From Desulfonatronum thiodismutans (GTDB taxonomy: Bacteria > Desulfobacterota > Desulfovibrionia > Desulfovibrionales > Desulfonatronaceae), in contig NZ_JPIK01000004.1 in assembly GCF_000717475.1 (NCBI RefSeq), positions 506,721 to 570,720 of the forward strand: a stretch of DNA of 64,000 nucleotides. The letters are read 5' to 3'. Both the position numbers and the translations under genes were made by a program. The notes beneath the pieces are model-generated. The model saw nothing but the letters and a program-made list of their open reading frames with translations. It ran no database searches and was not told the origin of the DNA. Shown here piece by piece: positions 25,219-33,832 of the stretch; the stretch's first letter is position 1; the number at the start of each line of letters is the position of its first letter.

Positions 25219-26726
25219 GCTCCGATCCTCGACAGTTTTGCGTCCAACTCTTCTTGAGTGGGTGTTCCATTTTGAAGAACCCACTTCCCAAGTGCCTCAA
25301 GCGCCTCTCGCTGAGGATACTTCATCAAACGCAGATCCGTGACGTTCACCTGAGTATGACCACTAAAGCGCCTGAAAGACTCGTCGAAAGCCGTGGTATT
25401 CAAAAAGGCACAGAGACCGTGGGCTATTTCTCTGGTCAATCCTTTCCGCTCCGAGTGAAAAACATTCAGATGATTTTCAAAACCCAACAACCGCGAGCCC
25501 GGAAAGTCCTTCGGCTCGACAACGCCGGCAACGACTCTGCGGCGTTCTTCCTTGGAGGAAAAACGCCGCACGATGCAATAATAACCGTTGGGATAAAGCC
25601 ACTTTTCCGTGGCGGAAGTATGGAGAATAGCATTCGGCTTTCGTCCGTTCGGTTGAGGCCAGTCCACACGGTGATCAGCAAGGTGACAGGGGTAAAGCAA
25701 AGGGGCGCTTCCCGGCTCAGGAGCATCGCGCAAATATTCCCTCAACCGAAAATCAACCACCGGCCCCGTGGACACGCTGACGCCAATATCGGCCAGCGCA
25801 TGCTTGATCTCTGGAGATTGTTCGATGATTCCTTGTTTGGTGGACGTAGGGATATGAATAAAGCACTCGGGGTCATCGGGAAAAACAATCCGTTCGAAGG
25901 GATGCGCATATTCCGTTAAATCCGCCAAACTGTCGTCCGTTGACGTCGAAATGAGTATCTCCCGTTGAATTCCATGCCGCTCCAGCATGATGATCACGTT
26001 CTCTTGAAGGACGTCGTCGTCTTTGAAGGCTTTCGACCGGGAGACGAACAGGTGCAAACGCCGGATTGCGGCCTTGGCGAGCAGAAATTTCCGAAACGGA
26101 CGATAATAGGTTCCGCTGCAAAAACTGCGAGGGATGATGGCCACGAGCTGTCCGTAAGGGCTGAGCAGCGAGAGGGCCAAAGCCACGAAGGCCGTGTACA
26201 TGTTTACGGTCTGAATACCTACTCGCCGCAATGCCGTACTGTGGGGTGAAAGGTTTCGGATTTTTTTGTACGGAGGGTTGAGAATGGCATGGCTGTACTC
26301 GGGAAGCTTCCTGGAAAAAAAACCTCCGCGCAACGTATCGGCGGCGACGGAAATAAAGTCGTCTCCATAAATCGTTGCCCGAACGGCTCCTTTTTCTTTG
26401 AAAGCATTCAGATTTCGGGACAATGCGGAATGCAACGCCGTGTCGACCTCGAACGCATCCACGTCAACATGGCGAAAAAAGGGATTCGCAAGGAGCCATT
26501 GTTCAATAAAGGCGACGGAGAGTGTCCCGATCCCGGCCCCCGCATCCAGCAGGCGACAATGGTCCCTCCCGGTGGGCGTAAACATGCCAGCCATGAACTT
26601 GGCGGTTCGAGCCGGCGTCAAATATTGCCCCAACAGCGCCTTCTTTTCCGCGTTAGTCTCCCTGGACAGCCGTTGCCGGGATCGTTCAACACCTTCCAAC
26701 ACACTCCACCTCTCTTCATCCTTCAA
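25215..26726 (-). CDS. Adenine-N6 DNA methyltransferase of the PstI-like system
   Basis: A 503-residue amino-methyltransferase. The SAM-binding motif is seen in LGQYLTPARTAKFMAGMF and LLDAGAGIGTLSVAFIEQ, and the catalytic motif IV is ILNPPYKKI, as in N6-adenine enzymes of the M.BsuBI/M.PstI group. It should methylate the A in CTGCAG; such sites do occur in this window. The annotated frame begins with TTG; a GTG eight codons later (26702) is preceded by a better GAGAGG site and may be the real start. The gene lies next to its endonuclease partner. The pair sits between argJ and lgt, and composition is slightly less GC-rich than its neighbours. Confidence 0.9.
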   Translation of the reverse strand: MKDEERWSVLEGVERSRQRLSRETNAEKKALLGQYLTPARTAKFMAGMFTPTGRDHCRLLDAGAGIGTLSVAFIEQWLLANPFFRHVDVDAFEVDTALHSALSRNLNAFKEKGAVRATIYGDDFISVAADTLRGGFFSRKLPEYSHAILNPPYKKIRNLSPHSTALRRVGIQTVNMYTAFVALALSLLSPYGQLVAIIPRSFCSGTYYRPFRKFLLAKAAIRRLHLFVSRSKAFKDDDVLQENVIIMLERHGIQREILISTSTDDSLADLTEYAHPFERIVFPDDPECFIHIPTSTKQGIIEQSPEIKHALADIGVSVSTGPVVDFRLREYLRDAPEPGSAPLLYPCHLADHRVDWPQPNGRKPNAILHTSATEKWLYPNGYYCIVRRFSSKEERRRVVAGVVEPKDFPGSRLLGFENHLNVFHSERKGLTREIAHGLCAFLNTTAFDESFRRFSGHTQVNVTDLRLMKYPQREALEALGKWVLQNGTPTQEELDAKLSRIGA

Positions 26727-26871
26727 AGCTTGATCGTTTCCTCGTCAGGCCCCAGATGAAGCCTTCCATATCGCATCCTTCGGGGCGTTGCGGGGCCATT
26801 TCCCATTGTCGACATCGCCCCCCTGAACGAACAGATATTTTTCCATCCCGCAAAAAACCATCGCCACGAGC

Positions 26872-27678
26872 TCAACGGATCGGACGAGCCTCATTTTCTC
26901 GCTTCCGATGCGCCAGCCAAAGCAACACCACCCCCAGCGCAATCATAGGCAGGGAAAGCACCTGTCCCATGCTCATCCAGTCAAAAGCGACGAAGCCGAG
27001 GTGGGCGTCCGGTTCGCGGAAGAATTCCACGCTGAAGCGGAACACGCCGTAGAGCAGGGCGAACAAGCCGGAAACGGCCATGGTCGGGCGGGGTTTGGCC
27101 GAGAAGGACCAGAGCAGGACGAACAGGACGAGGCCTTCCAGAAAGGCCTGGTACAACTGGGAGGGATGCCGGGGAATGAATCCGGCGGTGGAGTCGGCGA
27201 AAATCATGCCCCACGGCGCATCCGTGGCCCGGCCCCAGAGTTCGCCATTGATGAAGTTGCCGATCCTCCCGGCGCAGATCCCGATGGGTGCCAGCGGGGC
27301 CACGAAATCGGCCACCTGGAAAAAACTCCGTCGGCTGCGCAGGGCGTAGAGCCAGATGGCCAGCATCACGCCCAACAGACCGCCGTGAAAGGACATCCCG
27401 CCCTTCCATATCTTCAGGATTTCCAGGGGATGGTCGATGAATGTTGCGAAGTCGTAGAACAGCACGTACCCTAGCCGAGCACCCAGAAGAAGCCCCAAGG
27501 CGCAGTAGGTGATCAGGTCCGGCAGTTCCTGGGGGTTCCAGCCGGACCCCGGCCGCTTGGCCCGCAGATGCCCCAGCAGCCAGGCCGCCAGAAATCCGAT
27601 CAGATACATCAGGCCGTACCATCGGACCTCCAACGGTCCAAGGGCGAAGGCCACGGGATCAATAATTGGGTGGTACAC
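26872..27678 (-). CDS. lgt: Prolipoprotein diacylglyceryl transferase
   Basis: A 268-residue inner-membrane enzyme that attaches diacylglycerol to the lipobox cysteine of prolipoproteins. It has about seven membrane helices and the family segments GPLEVRWYGLMYLIGF, GGMSFHGGLLGVML and GRIGNFINGELWGR, the last being the Lgt signature. I set the start at the GTG at 27678 (VYHPIIDPVAF), with AAAGG upstream, because the longer frame adds a 20-residue basic stretch not seen in Lgt. It is divergent from the thioesterase at 27759. A candidate lipoprotein substrate is encoded at 28.3-29.0 kb. Confidence 0.94.
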   Translation of the reverse strand: MYHPIIDPVAFALGPLEVRWYGLMYLIGFLAAWLLGHLRAKRPGSGWNPQELPDLITYCALGLLLGARLGYVLFYDFATFIDHPLEILKIWKGGMSFHGGLLGVMLAIWLYALRSRRSFFQVADFVAPLAPIGICAGRIGNFINGELWGRATDAPWGMIFADSTAGFIPRHPSQLYQAFLEGLVLFVLLWSFSAKPRPTMAVSGLFALLYGVFRFSVEFFREPDAHLGFVAFDWMSMGQVLSLPMIALGVVLLWLAHRKRENEARPIR

Positions 27679-27758
27679 GCGACAAAACCTTTTGTTGATA
27701 CGTTTTAAGGCAACTGGAAAAATCCATCTCGAACTCACATCGGCGACACGGAGCCACC

Positions 27759-28256
27759 ATGCAAACCACCTGCACTTCAGACACGTCCCTGACCATGGCC
27801 GTACAGATGCTGCCTCAGGACGCGAACCCGTACGGCAGCATCCACGGCGGAATCATCATGAAGCATATCGACACCGCCGCGGGCATCGTGGCCATCCGGC
27901 ACGTCCGGGGCAACGCCGTGACCGCGTCCATCGACCGACTGGACTTTCACCATCCGGCCTATGTCGGCGATTTGCTCATGCTCAAGGCCAGCGTCAACCT
28001 GGTGGGCCGGACGTCCATCGAAGTTGGGGTTCGGGTGGAGGCGGAAAACCTCCTGACCGGAGAAATCCGGCACACCGCCTCGGCCTATCTGACTTTCGTG
28101 GCCCTGGACAAAAAAGGCCGCCCCACCCCGGCCCGCCCCTACCACCCCACCACGCCGGATGAGATTCACCGCTCCGAAGAGGCCAAGGTTCGCCGGGCAA
28201 TGCGCCTAGCTGAAAAGAACAGGGAACGGGCCGTCGACTCCTCGTTGCGAGAATAG
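27759..28256 (+). CDS. Acyl-CoA thioesterase of the hotdog fold (YciA-like)
   Basis: A 165-residue thioesterase expected to hydrolyse acyl-CoA. The hotdog helix motif DANPYGSIHGGIIMKHIDTA includes the catalytic acidic residue, and DRLDFHHPAYVGDLLMLKA is the usual acyl-CoA hydrolase strand pattern. The C-terminus continues with ALDKKGRPTPARPYHPTTPDE, typical of the BACH/YciA subgroup. It stands alone between divergent lgt and a convergent lipoprotein gene. Substrate chain length cannot be judged from sequence. Confidence 0.88.
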   Translation: MQTTCTSDTSLTMAVQMLPQDANPYGSIHGGIIMKHIDTAAGIVAIRHVRGNAVTASIDRLDFHHPAYVGDLLMLKASVNLVGRTSIEVGVRVEAENLLTGEIRHTASAYLTFVALDKKGRPTPARPYHPTTPDEIHRSEEAKVRRAMRLAEKNRERAVDSSLRE

Positions 28257-28282
28257 CTGGAAAGAGCCGGATACATACGCAC

Positions 28283-29026
28283 CTACTCTTCCATTTCAGG
28301 TCCCAGCGGCAGCAGGTCGCCCTCCATGGGCAGCACCTCGGCCCGCACTTGAAGCTGGAAGAACAGATCGCCCGGAAATATTTCACGGGTGGACTCCAGA
28401 ATGCGCATCTGGCTCGTTGTGTCCGTGATCTGCGTGATCAGTCCGGCCCCGATGACCTGGGCCATACCTTGCTCCAGACCGCTGGAACGCTGGACGATGA
28501 GCACCGGGATCGGCTCTTGGCCCTGGGCCGGCCCCCAGAGAGAAACGTAGGCCCTGGAAAGCATCCCCCCCATGGTTTGGTCTTCCTGCAGAGCGTCGAT
28601 CACTCCTCCCAATCGCCGCTCCGGAACCAGGGTGGAAAAGAAGACCGTTCGCTGCAAAACCATTCCCGTAACGCCGTCCAGCCAAGGGTCGCATCGTGGC
28701 TCGCGACTTGAAACAACGGCCTCTGTTTCATGATCACCCTTCAGCCCTCCGTCGCTTCCGTTTCCTTCCGATGGGCGCAGCAATGTCGCCTGGGTGACAT
28801 ACTTGTGCAACAGTTCCTCCACCCCTTGCTCCCGGGACGCGGTTCGCAACTGCTCGCACATCCCGTCGTATTCCATGACCGGGTCCGGAACAACGGCCAC
28901 CGTGACCTCCGTCTCCTGGTACAACGGGACCGAGACTTCTTCGGCGAACTTCCAGCCATGGTCGACGCCCTGGGGCGCGCAGGCGCAAAGCAGGGCTCCA
29001 AGGAACAACACGATAATCGGTTTCAC
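28283..29026 (-). CDS. Predicted lipoprotein of unknown function
   Basis: A 247-residue protein with a lipoprotein signal, KPIIVLFLGALLCACAPQG: a hydrophobic helix ends in LCAC, so cysteine would become the lipidated residue, although Cys at -2 is atypical. The GTG start is supported by an AAGGAG site. The mature part has no motif I recognise; it is acidic, contains GMCEQLRTASREQGVEELL and a C-terminal region that looks mostly beta. It likely faces the periplasm or outer membrane. It converges on the thioesterase gene and is divergent from engB. No orthologous name can be offered. Confidence 0.65.
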   Translation of the reverse strand: MKPIIVLFLGALLCACAPQGVDHGWKFAEEVSVPLYQETEVTVAVVPDPVMEYDGMCEQLRTASREQGVEELLHKYVTQATLLRPSEGNGSDGGLKGDHETEAVVSSREPRCDPWLDGVTGMVLQRTVFFSTLVPERRLGGVIDALQEDQTMGGMLSRAYVSLWGPAQGQEPIPVLIVQRSSGLEQGMAQVIGAGLITQITDTTSQMRILESTREIFPGDLFFQLQVRAEVLPMEGDLLPLGPEMEE

Positions 29027-29133
29027 GGGACTTCTCCTTGCAGAGTTGATCTTCCACGGGTAGGGGAGACAGGAGACGACGAACCGTCGTCGCTTATCAC
29101 CTCAACCCCGCATCATGGTACAGGAATCGCCCG

Positions 29134-29778
29134 ATGACAAGCCCGGAACTGCCTCAAGCGCCACAACCCTCCAGCGTCAGCCTGGAAAAAACCATTTACA
29201 CACTGGACCAGATGGAGCGGATAACCGTTCCGCAAATAGCCCTGGCCGGACGCTCCAACGTGGGCAAGTCTTCCCTGCTGAATTGCCTGGCCAATCGCAA
29301 GAATCTGGCCAAGACCAGCTCGGTTCCAGGGAAAACCCGCAGCCTGAATTACTATCTGGTCCACCCGGAGCACTACTACCTGGTGGACCTGCCCGGATAC
29401 GGCTACGCCAAACGCCCGAAAAGCGAGCGCAACGCCTGGGGCAATTTGATGCGGCGCTTTTTAACCAGCAACAAGGGCCTGGTGGGGCTGATCCTGGTTC
29501 TGGACAGCCGCCTGCCGCCCCAAGCCCCGGACAAGGAAATGGCGGGCATGGCCCTGGAGCAGGGCCTGCCTCTCCTGCCCGTACTCACCAAGGCAGACAA
29601 ATGCTCCCAGCGCGACATCGCCGCCGCCAAGCGAGCCTGGATGGAACTGCTGGGTCCGGAAGCCGCCCCTGTCTTCTTTTCCGCCAAGACCCGCCTGGGC
29701 CGGGAAACGCTCTGGGAACAAATCCGGCTGCTGATTTCTTCCCAAGACCACCCTTTACCCGATTCCGAGGCGCAATGA
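29134..29778 (+). CDS. engB: Ribosome biogenesis GTPase EngB/YsxC
   Basis: A 214-residue essential TrmE-Era-family GTPase needed for large ribosomal subunit assembly. G-motifs are all visible: G1 GRSNVGKSSLLN, G3 DLPGYGYAKR and G4 TKADK, with the G5-like region FFSAKTRLG. The N-terminal extension is short. Length and order are standard for the family. It is a single gene, followed by nearly 400 bp without a convincing gene. Confidence 0.95.
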   Translation: MTSPELPQAPQPSSVSLEKTIYTLDQMERITVPQIALAGRSNVGKSSLLNCLANRKNLAKTSSVPGKTRSLNYYLVHPEHYYLVDLPGYGYAKRPKSERNAWGNLMRRFLTSNKGLVGLILVLDSRLPPQAPDKEMAGMALEQGLPLLPVLTKADKCSQRDIAAAKRAWMELLGPEAAPVFFSAKTRLGRETLWEQIRLLISSQDHPLPDSEAQ

Positions 29779-30174
29779 CGGAGATTGGTCGGCTGCGACT
29801 TTTTTTTGCAAGTACGGGTGCTTTTCCAATATCTTGGAGTTATGTCCGCCGATTATCTTGAACCGAACAGACGTATTTGACAACGCCACTTCCGAAACCT
29901 ACGGTATGAGCGTCATGCATAGTGTCGCTCGCCAGCCCCGCGCCCAGGCCCGCGCCTTGGGCGACTCCAACCCAATCCGACGGCCCTCCGGGTCGCGCCG
30001 ACTTTCCAAGGTGTTCTTCGGCCCCGGAGGTTGTCCGGTGGAAACGTGCTTCGCCCCGCTCCGTCCACCCTCGCCGCCCGTTCTTTTCTTTGCTTCCCCC
30101 GCTCCCCGCCGCCTCTCTTCACCACGCCTCAGCACATTCTTCCCCGTTTCGACCACGTTCACCGAGGTCGCGCC
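29779..30174. other. Intergenic region before the amino-acid ABC transporter
   Basis: About 396 bp. A TTGACA box at 29877 with a weak -10 candidate 17 bp on may start the transporter operon. The stretch 30060-30150 is rich in C and T on the plus strand. A 114-codon frame here is Pro/Ser/Arg-rich and not protein-like. No gene is supported. Confidence 0.45.
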
Positions 30175-30987
30175 GTGACCGTCCAAGCCAAGGCCGCCAA
30201 ACTACCTGGATTTCTGGCCGCCCACTACCGGGACTTCCTGCTCTACGGCCTGTTCCTGGGCGCGATAGCCTGGTTCATCGCCAGCGGCGAACAGGGCATG
30301 GGCTACCACTGGAAGTGGTACCGCATGCCCCGCTACCTGATCCAGATCACAGAGGACGGCTGGATGCTCGGGCCCCTGCTGCGAGGGCTGATAGTGACCT
30401 TCAAAATTTCCGGGCTGAGCCTGATCCTGGCCATGATCTTCGGACTGACCGCGGCGATCTTCCGGCTTTCCGACTCGTTCACGGCCCGGCTCGTGGCCAA
30501 GGGCTACGTGGAATTCATCCGCAACACCCCTCTGCTTACCCAGATTTTCTTCATCTACTACGTCATCGGCCCGGTCTTCGGCCTGGACGCCTTCGGCTCC
30601 GCCGTCCTGGCCCTGTCCCTGTTCGAAGGGGCCTATGCCTCGGAAATCTTCCGGGCCGGAATTGTTTCCATCCACAAGGGCCAGTGGGAGGCCGCTCATA
30701 GCTTGGGGCTCTCCAAGTGGGACACGTATCGCAAGGTGATCGTCCCCCAGGCCGTCCGACGCATCCTCCCCCCCCTGACCGGGGTAGGCGTGACCCTGAT
30801 CAAGGACTCCTCCCTGGCCAGCACCATCGCCATCTATGAGCTGACCCAGCAAGGCAACATCGTTTCCTCGGATACCTTCATGGTCTTCGAGGTCTGGTTC
30901 ACCGTTGCGGCCATCTACCTAGCCGTCACTTTCCCCCTGTCCATGCTCGTGGCGGAGTTGGGCAAACGGATGCGCACGGCGGAGTGA
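30175..30987 (+). CDS. Polar amino-acid ABC transporter permease (first)
   Basis: A 270-residue inner-membrane permease of the HisM/GlnP type. I use the GTG at 30175 with GAGG upstream; the longer frame runs through Pro/Ser-rich nonsense. Membrane helices include LLYGLFLGAIAWFIAS and LIVTFKISGLSLILAMIFG. The EAA loop that contacts the ATPase is visible as EAAHSLGLSKWDTYRKVIVP, followed by PPLTGVGVTLIKDSSL. It belongs with the ATPase, binding protein and second permease that follow, forming a heteromeric importer. The substrate is unknown; glutamate/glutamine-like amino acids are typical. Confidence 0.9.
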   Translation: MTVQAKAAKLPGFLAAHYRDFLLYGLFLGAIAWFIASGEQGMGYHWKWYRMPRYLIQITEDGWMLGPLLRGLIVTFKISGLSLILAMIFGLTAAIFRLSDSFTARLVAKGYVEFIRNTPLLTQIFFIYYVIGPVFGLDAFGSAVLALSLFEGAYASEIFRAGIVSIHKGQWEAAHSLGLSKWDTYRKVIVPQAVRRILPPLTGVGVTLIKDSSLASTIAIYELTQQGNIVSSDTFMVFEVWFTVAAIYLAVTFPLSMLVAELGKRMRTAE

Positions 30988-30993
30988 GGGGAA

Positions 30994-31033
30994 GGGGTGA
31001 AGGGGTGAAGGGGTGAAGGGGTGAAGGGGTGAA
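30994..31033 (+). repeat. Five tandem GGGGTGAA octamers
   Basis: GGGGTGAA is repeated five times without interruption, beginning 6 bp after the first permease stop. It lies in the spacer before the ATPase gene. Such short tandem arrays change copy number easily by slippage. Confidence 0.95.
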
Positions 31034-31063
31034 AAAAACTGAAACCGTCCGCAAACACAATCA

Positions 31064-31105
31064 TTGAACCATGAACCATGAACCATGAACCATGAACCAT
31101 GAACC
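31064..31105 (+). repeat. Six tandem (A/T)TGAACC heptamers carrying ATG codons
   Basis: TTGAACC followed by five ATGAACC units. Every unit offers an ATG, and because seven is not a multiple of three the ATGs step through all frames. The last ATG (31099) is in frame with the downstream ATPase gene. Copy-number change could therefore alter its start or leader. Confidence 0.95.
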
Positions 31106-31125
31106 ACAAATCCCAGAGCAGCCGC

Positions 31126-31965
31126 ATGACCGCAAACGCCGACCAACAGGAAACGATACGGAAAAACACGCGCCTCGGCCCGGAGATCATCTCCGTCCGG
31201 GACATCGTCAAGACATATCCTGGAGGGTTGCGCGCCCTGGATCATGTTTCACTGTCCGTACGGCAAAAGGAGGTGGTGGTGATCATCGGGCCGTCCGGCT
31301 CGGGCAAGTCCACCCTGCTGCGCTGCCTGAACGGGCTGGAGGAGATCGATTCCGGAGAAATCGTCATCGACGGCGTGCCCCTGGACGACGATCCCCGAAA
31401 CCGGCTGACCATCCGAACCGAGGTGGGCATGGTCTTTCAATCCTTCAACCTGTTTCCGCACATGACCGTGCTCCAAAACATCAACCTGGCCCAGGAGCAG
31501 GTTCGGGGCAAAACCCGGAAGGAGGCCGGGGAAGCCACCATGGCCCTGCTCGCCCGGGTCGGCCTGACGGACAAGGCCCGGGCCTATCCGGCCCAGCTTT
31601 CCGGCGGTCAGCAACAGCGCGTGGCCATTGCCCGGGCTCTGGCCATGCACCCCAAAGTGATGCTCTTTGACGAGGCCACCAGCGCCCTGGACCCGGAAAC
31701 CATCGGCGAAGTCCTGGAGGTGATGAAGAGCCTGGCCCGGGACGGCATGACCATGGTCGTGGTCACCCATGAAATGGGCTTTGCCCGGGAAGCCGGGGAT
31801 CGGGTGATCTTCATGGAGGACGGGCGACTCCTGGAGCAAGCCTCCAGCGACGACTTTTTCAGCAACCCGAGACAAGAGCGCACCCGCGACTTTCTCGGCC
31901 AAATTCTGTGCGGACCGGTTCCCGGCCCAGCGGAGTCAACCCCTAACGCGAAGGAGCAATTATGA
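31126..31965 (+). CDS. Polar amino-acid ABC transporter ATP-binding protein
   Basis: A 279-residue ABC ATPase of the GlnQ/HisP type. Walker A is [18 protein letters not shown], the Q-loop region is [14 protein letters not shown], the signature is [16 protein letters not shown], Walker B is [14 protein letters not shown] and the switch histidine is in [10 protein letters not shown] chose the ATG at 31126; an in-frame ATG at 31099 is part of the heptamer array and has no ribosome site. The stop overlaps the binding-protein gene by four bases. It powers uptake through the permeases on either side. Confidence 0.92.
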   Translation: MTANADQQETIRKNTRLGPEIISVRDIVKTYPGGLRALDHVSLSVRQKEVVVIIGPSGSGKSTLLRCLNGLEEIDSGEIVIDGVPLDDDPRNRLTIRTEVGMVFQSFNLFPHMTVLQNINLAQEQVRGKTRKEAGEATMALLARVGLTDKARAYPAQLSGGQQQRVAIARALAMHPKVMLFDEATSALDPETIGEVLEVMKSLARDGMTMVVVTHEMGFAREAGDRVIFMEDGRLLEQASSDDFFSNPRQERTRDFLGQILCGPVPGPAESTPNAKEQL

Positions 31966-32816
31966 ACACAAAAACACGCAAACTCGCCTTTACTACTCAG
32001 GCGGCCCTGGTGGCCCTGGCGGCCGGCTTGATCCTGCTGATCGCCGCCCTGGCCCAGGCCCAGAACATCAGCCAACAGATCACCAGGGAAAGCACCCTGA
32101 CCGGAATCATGGAGCGCGGGGCGTTGCGGGTGGGCTTCGATACCTTCGTGCCCTGGGCCATGCAGGACAAGACCGGAGAATTCATCGGCTTCGAGATCGA
32201 CGTGGCCAAGCGTTTTGCCGAGGATCTGGGCGTGCGCGTCGAACTCGTGCCCACGGCGTGGCGGGGGATCATCCCGGCCCTGCTCACGGGGAAGTTCGAC
32301 CTGCTCATCGGCGGAATGAGCATCCGGGCGGATCGGGCCCAGCAGGTCTACTTCAGCATGCCCTACTACTTCACCGGCCAGGCCCTCGTGGCCCACAAGG
32401 AAAAGGCCGCGGGCTTCACCGCGCTGGAGGACTTCAACAAGCCGGAAGTGACCATCGTTGCCCGCACCGGAACCACGGCCCAAAGAGCCGCGGAAAACCT
32501 CTTTCCCAAGGCCCAGCGCAAATACTTCGACAAGGAGCCCCAGGCCGTCCAGGAACTGCTCATGGGCCGGGCCCACGCCCTGATCGGCAACGCCCCCCTG
32601 CCCTCTCAGGAGGCCATCAAGAACCCGGACCGGTTGTTCCTGCCCGTTGAAGGCAACCTGACCAACGAGCCCATCGGCATCGCCATGCGCAAGGGCGATC
32701 CGGACCTGCTCAACTACGTGAACAGTTGGATCCTCCAGGTCACCGGCGAAGGTTGGATCCAGGATCGCTATACCTACTGGTTCACGACCATGGACTGGAA
32801 GGACCAGGTGGAATAA
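31962..32816 (+). CDS. Amino-acid ABC transporter substrate-binding protein
   Basis: A 284-residue periplasmic binding protein of the family 3 (SBP_bac_3) type. The N-terminus has a signal sequence ([20 protein letters not shown]). The mature part begins with a typical [17 protein letters not shown] and [19 protein letters not shown], and includes [19 protein letters not shown], the usual amino-acid binding region. A GAAGGAG ribosome site lies before the ATG, which overlaps the ATPase stop. A strong hairpin follows the gene, consistent with higher expression of the binding protein than of the next permease. Substrate identity is not fixed by sequence. Confidence 0.92.
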   Translation: MNTKTRKLAFTTQAALVALAAGLILLIAALAQAQNISQQITRESTLTGIMERGALRVGFDTFVPWAMQDKTGEFIGFEIDVAKRFAEDLGVRVELVPTAWRGIIPALLTGKFDLLIGGMSIRADRAQQVYFSMPYYFTGQALVAHKEKAAGFTALEDFNKPEVTIVARTGTTAQRAAENLFPKAQRKYFDKEPQAVQELLMGRAHALIGNAPLPSQEAIKNPDRLFLPVEGNLTNEPIGIAMRKGDPDLLNYVNSWILQVTGEGWIQDRYTYWFTTMDWKDQVE

Positions 32817-32836
32817 CCGACCACGAAACACACTTC

Positions 32837-32862
32837 GGCTGGGCAACGGTTGTTGCCCAGCC
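32837..32862 (+). terminator. Hairpin after the binding-protein gene
   Basis: GGCTGGGCAAC and GTTGCCCAGCC form a perfect 11-bp stem with a 4-base loop, 20 bp past the stop. No T run follows immediately, so partial termination or mRNA stabilisation between binding protein and second permease is likelier than full termination. Confidence 0.65.
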
Positions 32863-32882
32863 CCTCTCTCTAAAAAAGCTCC

Positions 32883-33767
32883 ATGACTTCCAAGCGGACC
32901 CGCTTCACCCCCCTGGACGCCGTCCTGATCCTGGCCATCGTCGCCTTTGCCGCAGTCTTCATCTGGCGCGTCCACGCCACCCTGGACTACCAGTGGCGCT
33001 GGCACCTGCTGGCCAATTACCTGCTACGCTGGGATGAAACGGCCGGCCGCTGGGTGCCCGGCCTGATCACCCAGGGGTTGCTGACCACGATCCGACTCAG
33101 CATCTGGACCATGCTCCTGGCCACGGTAATCGGCGTAATCATGGGTCTGGCCCGGTGCGGCAAGTCCCTGTTCCCTCGGATGGTCGGCTGGACCTACGTG
33201 GAGGTGGTCCGGAACATCCCGCCCCTGGTTCTGATCTTCATTTTCTATTTTTTCCTGGCGGACCAGCTGATGACCCTGCTGGGCGTGGAAGCCATGCTCC
33301 GCAACCTCCCGGACTGGGGCAAGGAACTGTTGGCCTGGGTGGCCGTGCCCGTGGAAAGGATGCCCAACTTCCTGGCCGCCCTGCTCACCCTGGCCGTGTA
33401 CCAAGGGGCCTACATCACCGAGCACGTCCGATCCGGAATCCAGTCCATCGAACGGGGCCAGCGCGAGGCCGCCTACGCCCTGGGCCTTTCTCCCTGGCAG
33501 CAGATGCGCCACGTAATCCTGCCCCAGGCGGTCTCCCGAATCGTCCCCCCGCTGTCCGGCCAGTTCATCGCCACCATCAAGGACACGGCCATCGTCTCGG
33601 TGATCAGCGTCCAGGAACTGACCTTCCAAGGCCTGGAACTGATGGCCTCCACCTACATGACCTTCGAGATCATGATCACCATCACCGCACTCTACCTCCT
33701 CCTGACCCTCACCTTCTCCACCCTCGCCGGCCGCGTGGAACGCCGCCTGCGCCGGGCGTATGGGTGA
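32883..33767 (+). CDS. Polar amino-acid ABC transporter permease (second)
   Basis: A 294-residue permease of the same family as the one at 30175, completing the importer. Helices include LDAVLILAIVAFAAVFIW and IRLSIWTMLLATVIGVIMG. The ATPase-contact loop is EAAYALGLSPWQQMRHVILP, followed by PPLSGQFIATIKDTAIVSVI. The ATG has no clear Shine-Dalgarno sequence; a hairpin and a CTCTCTCT stretch lie just upstream, so its translation may be weak or depend on upstream events. Gene order permease-ATPase-binding protein-permease suggests one operon. Confidence 0.9.
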   Translation: MTSKRTRFTPLDAVLILAIVAFAAVFIWRVHATLDYQWRWHLLANYLLRWDETAGRWVPGLITQGLLTTIRLSIWTMLLATVIGVIMGLARCGKSLFPRMVGWTYVEVVRNIPPLVLIFIFYFFLADQLMTLLGVEAMLRNLPDWGKELLAWVAVPVERMPNFLAALLTLAVYQGAYITEHVRSGIQSIERGQREAAYALGLSPWQQMRHVILPQAVSRIVPPLSGQFIATIKDTAIVSVISVQELTFQGLELMASTYMTFEIMITITALYLLLTLTFSTLAGRVERRLRRAYG

Positions 33768-33832
33768 CGGACGGATGAGTGAGAAAACACCGGAGTCAAA
33801 AACGTCCGGCATTCTACAAAAATTTTTGAAAT

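Noticed and set aside
26745..26846. A 33-codon minus-strand frame between the methyltransferase and lgt (begins MEKYLFVQGGDVDNGKW)
   Set aside because: Somewhat protein-like but very short, with a weak ribosome site and no known relative; not enough to call a gene.
29834..30178. A 114-codon plus-strand frame before the ABC transporter
   Set aside because: Pro/Ser/Arg-rich, no ribosome site, composition of non-coding CT-rich DNA.
30994..31105. Tandem repeats considered as a CRISPR array
   Set aside because: Units are 7-8 bp and contiguous, without spacers; no cas genes are present in the window.
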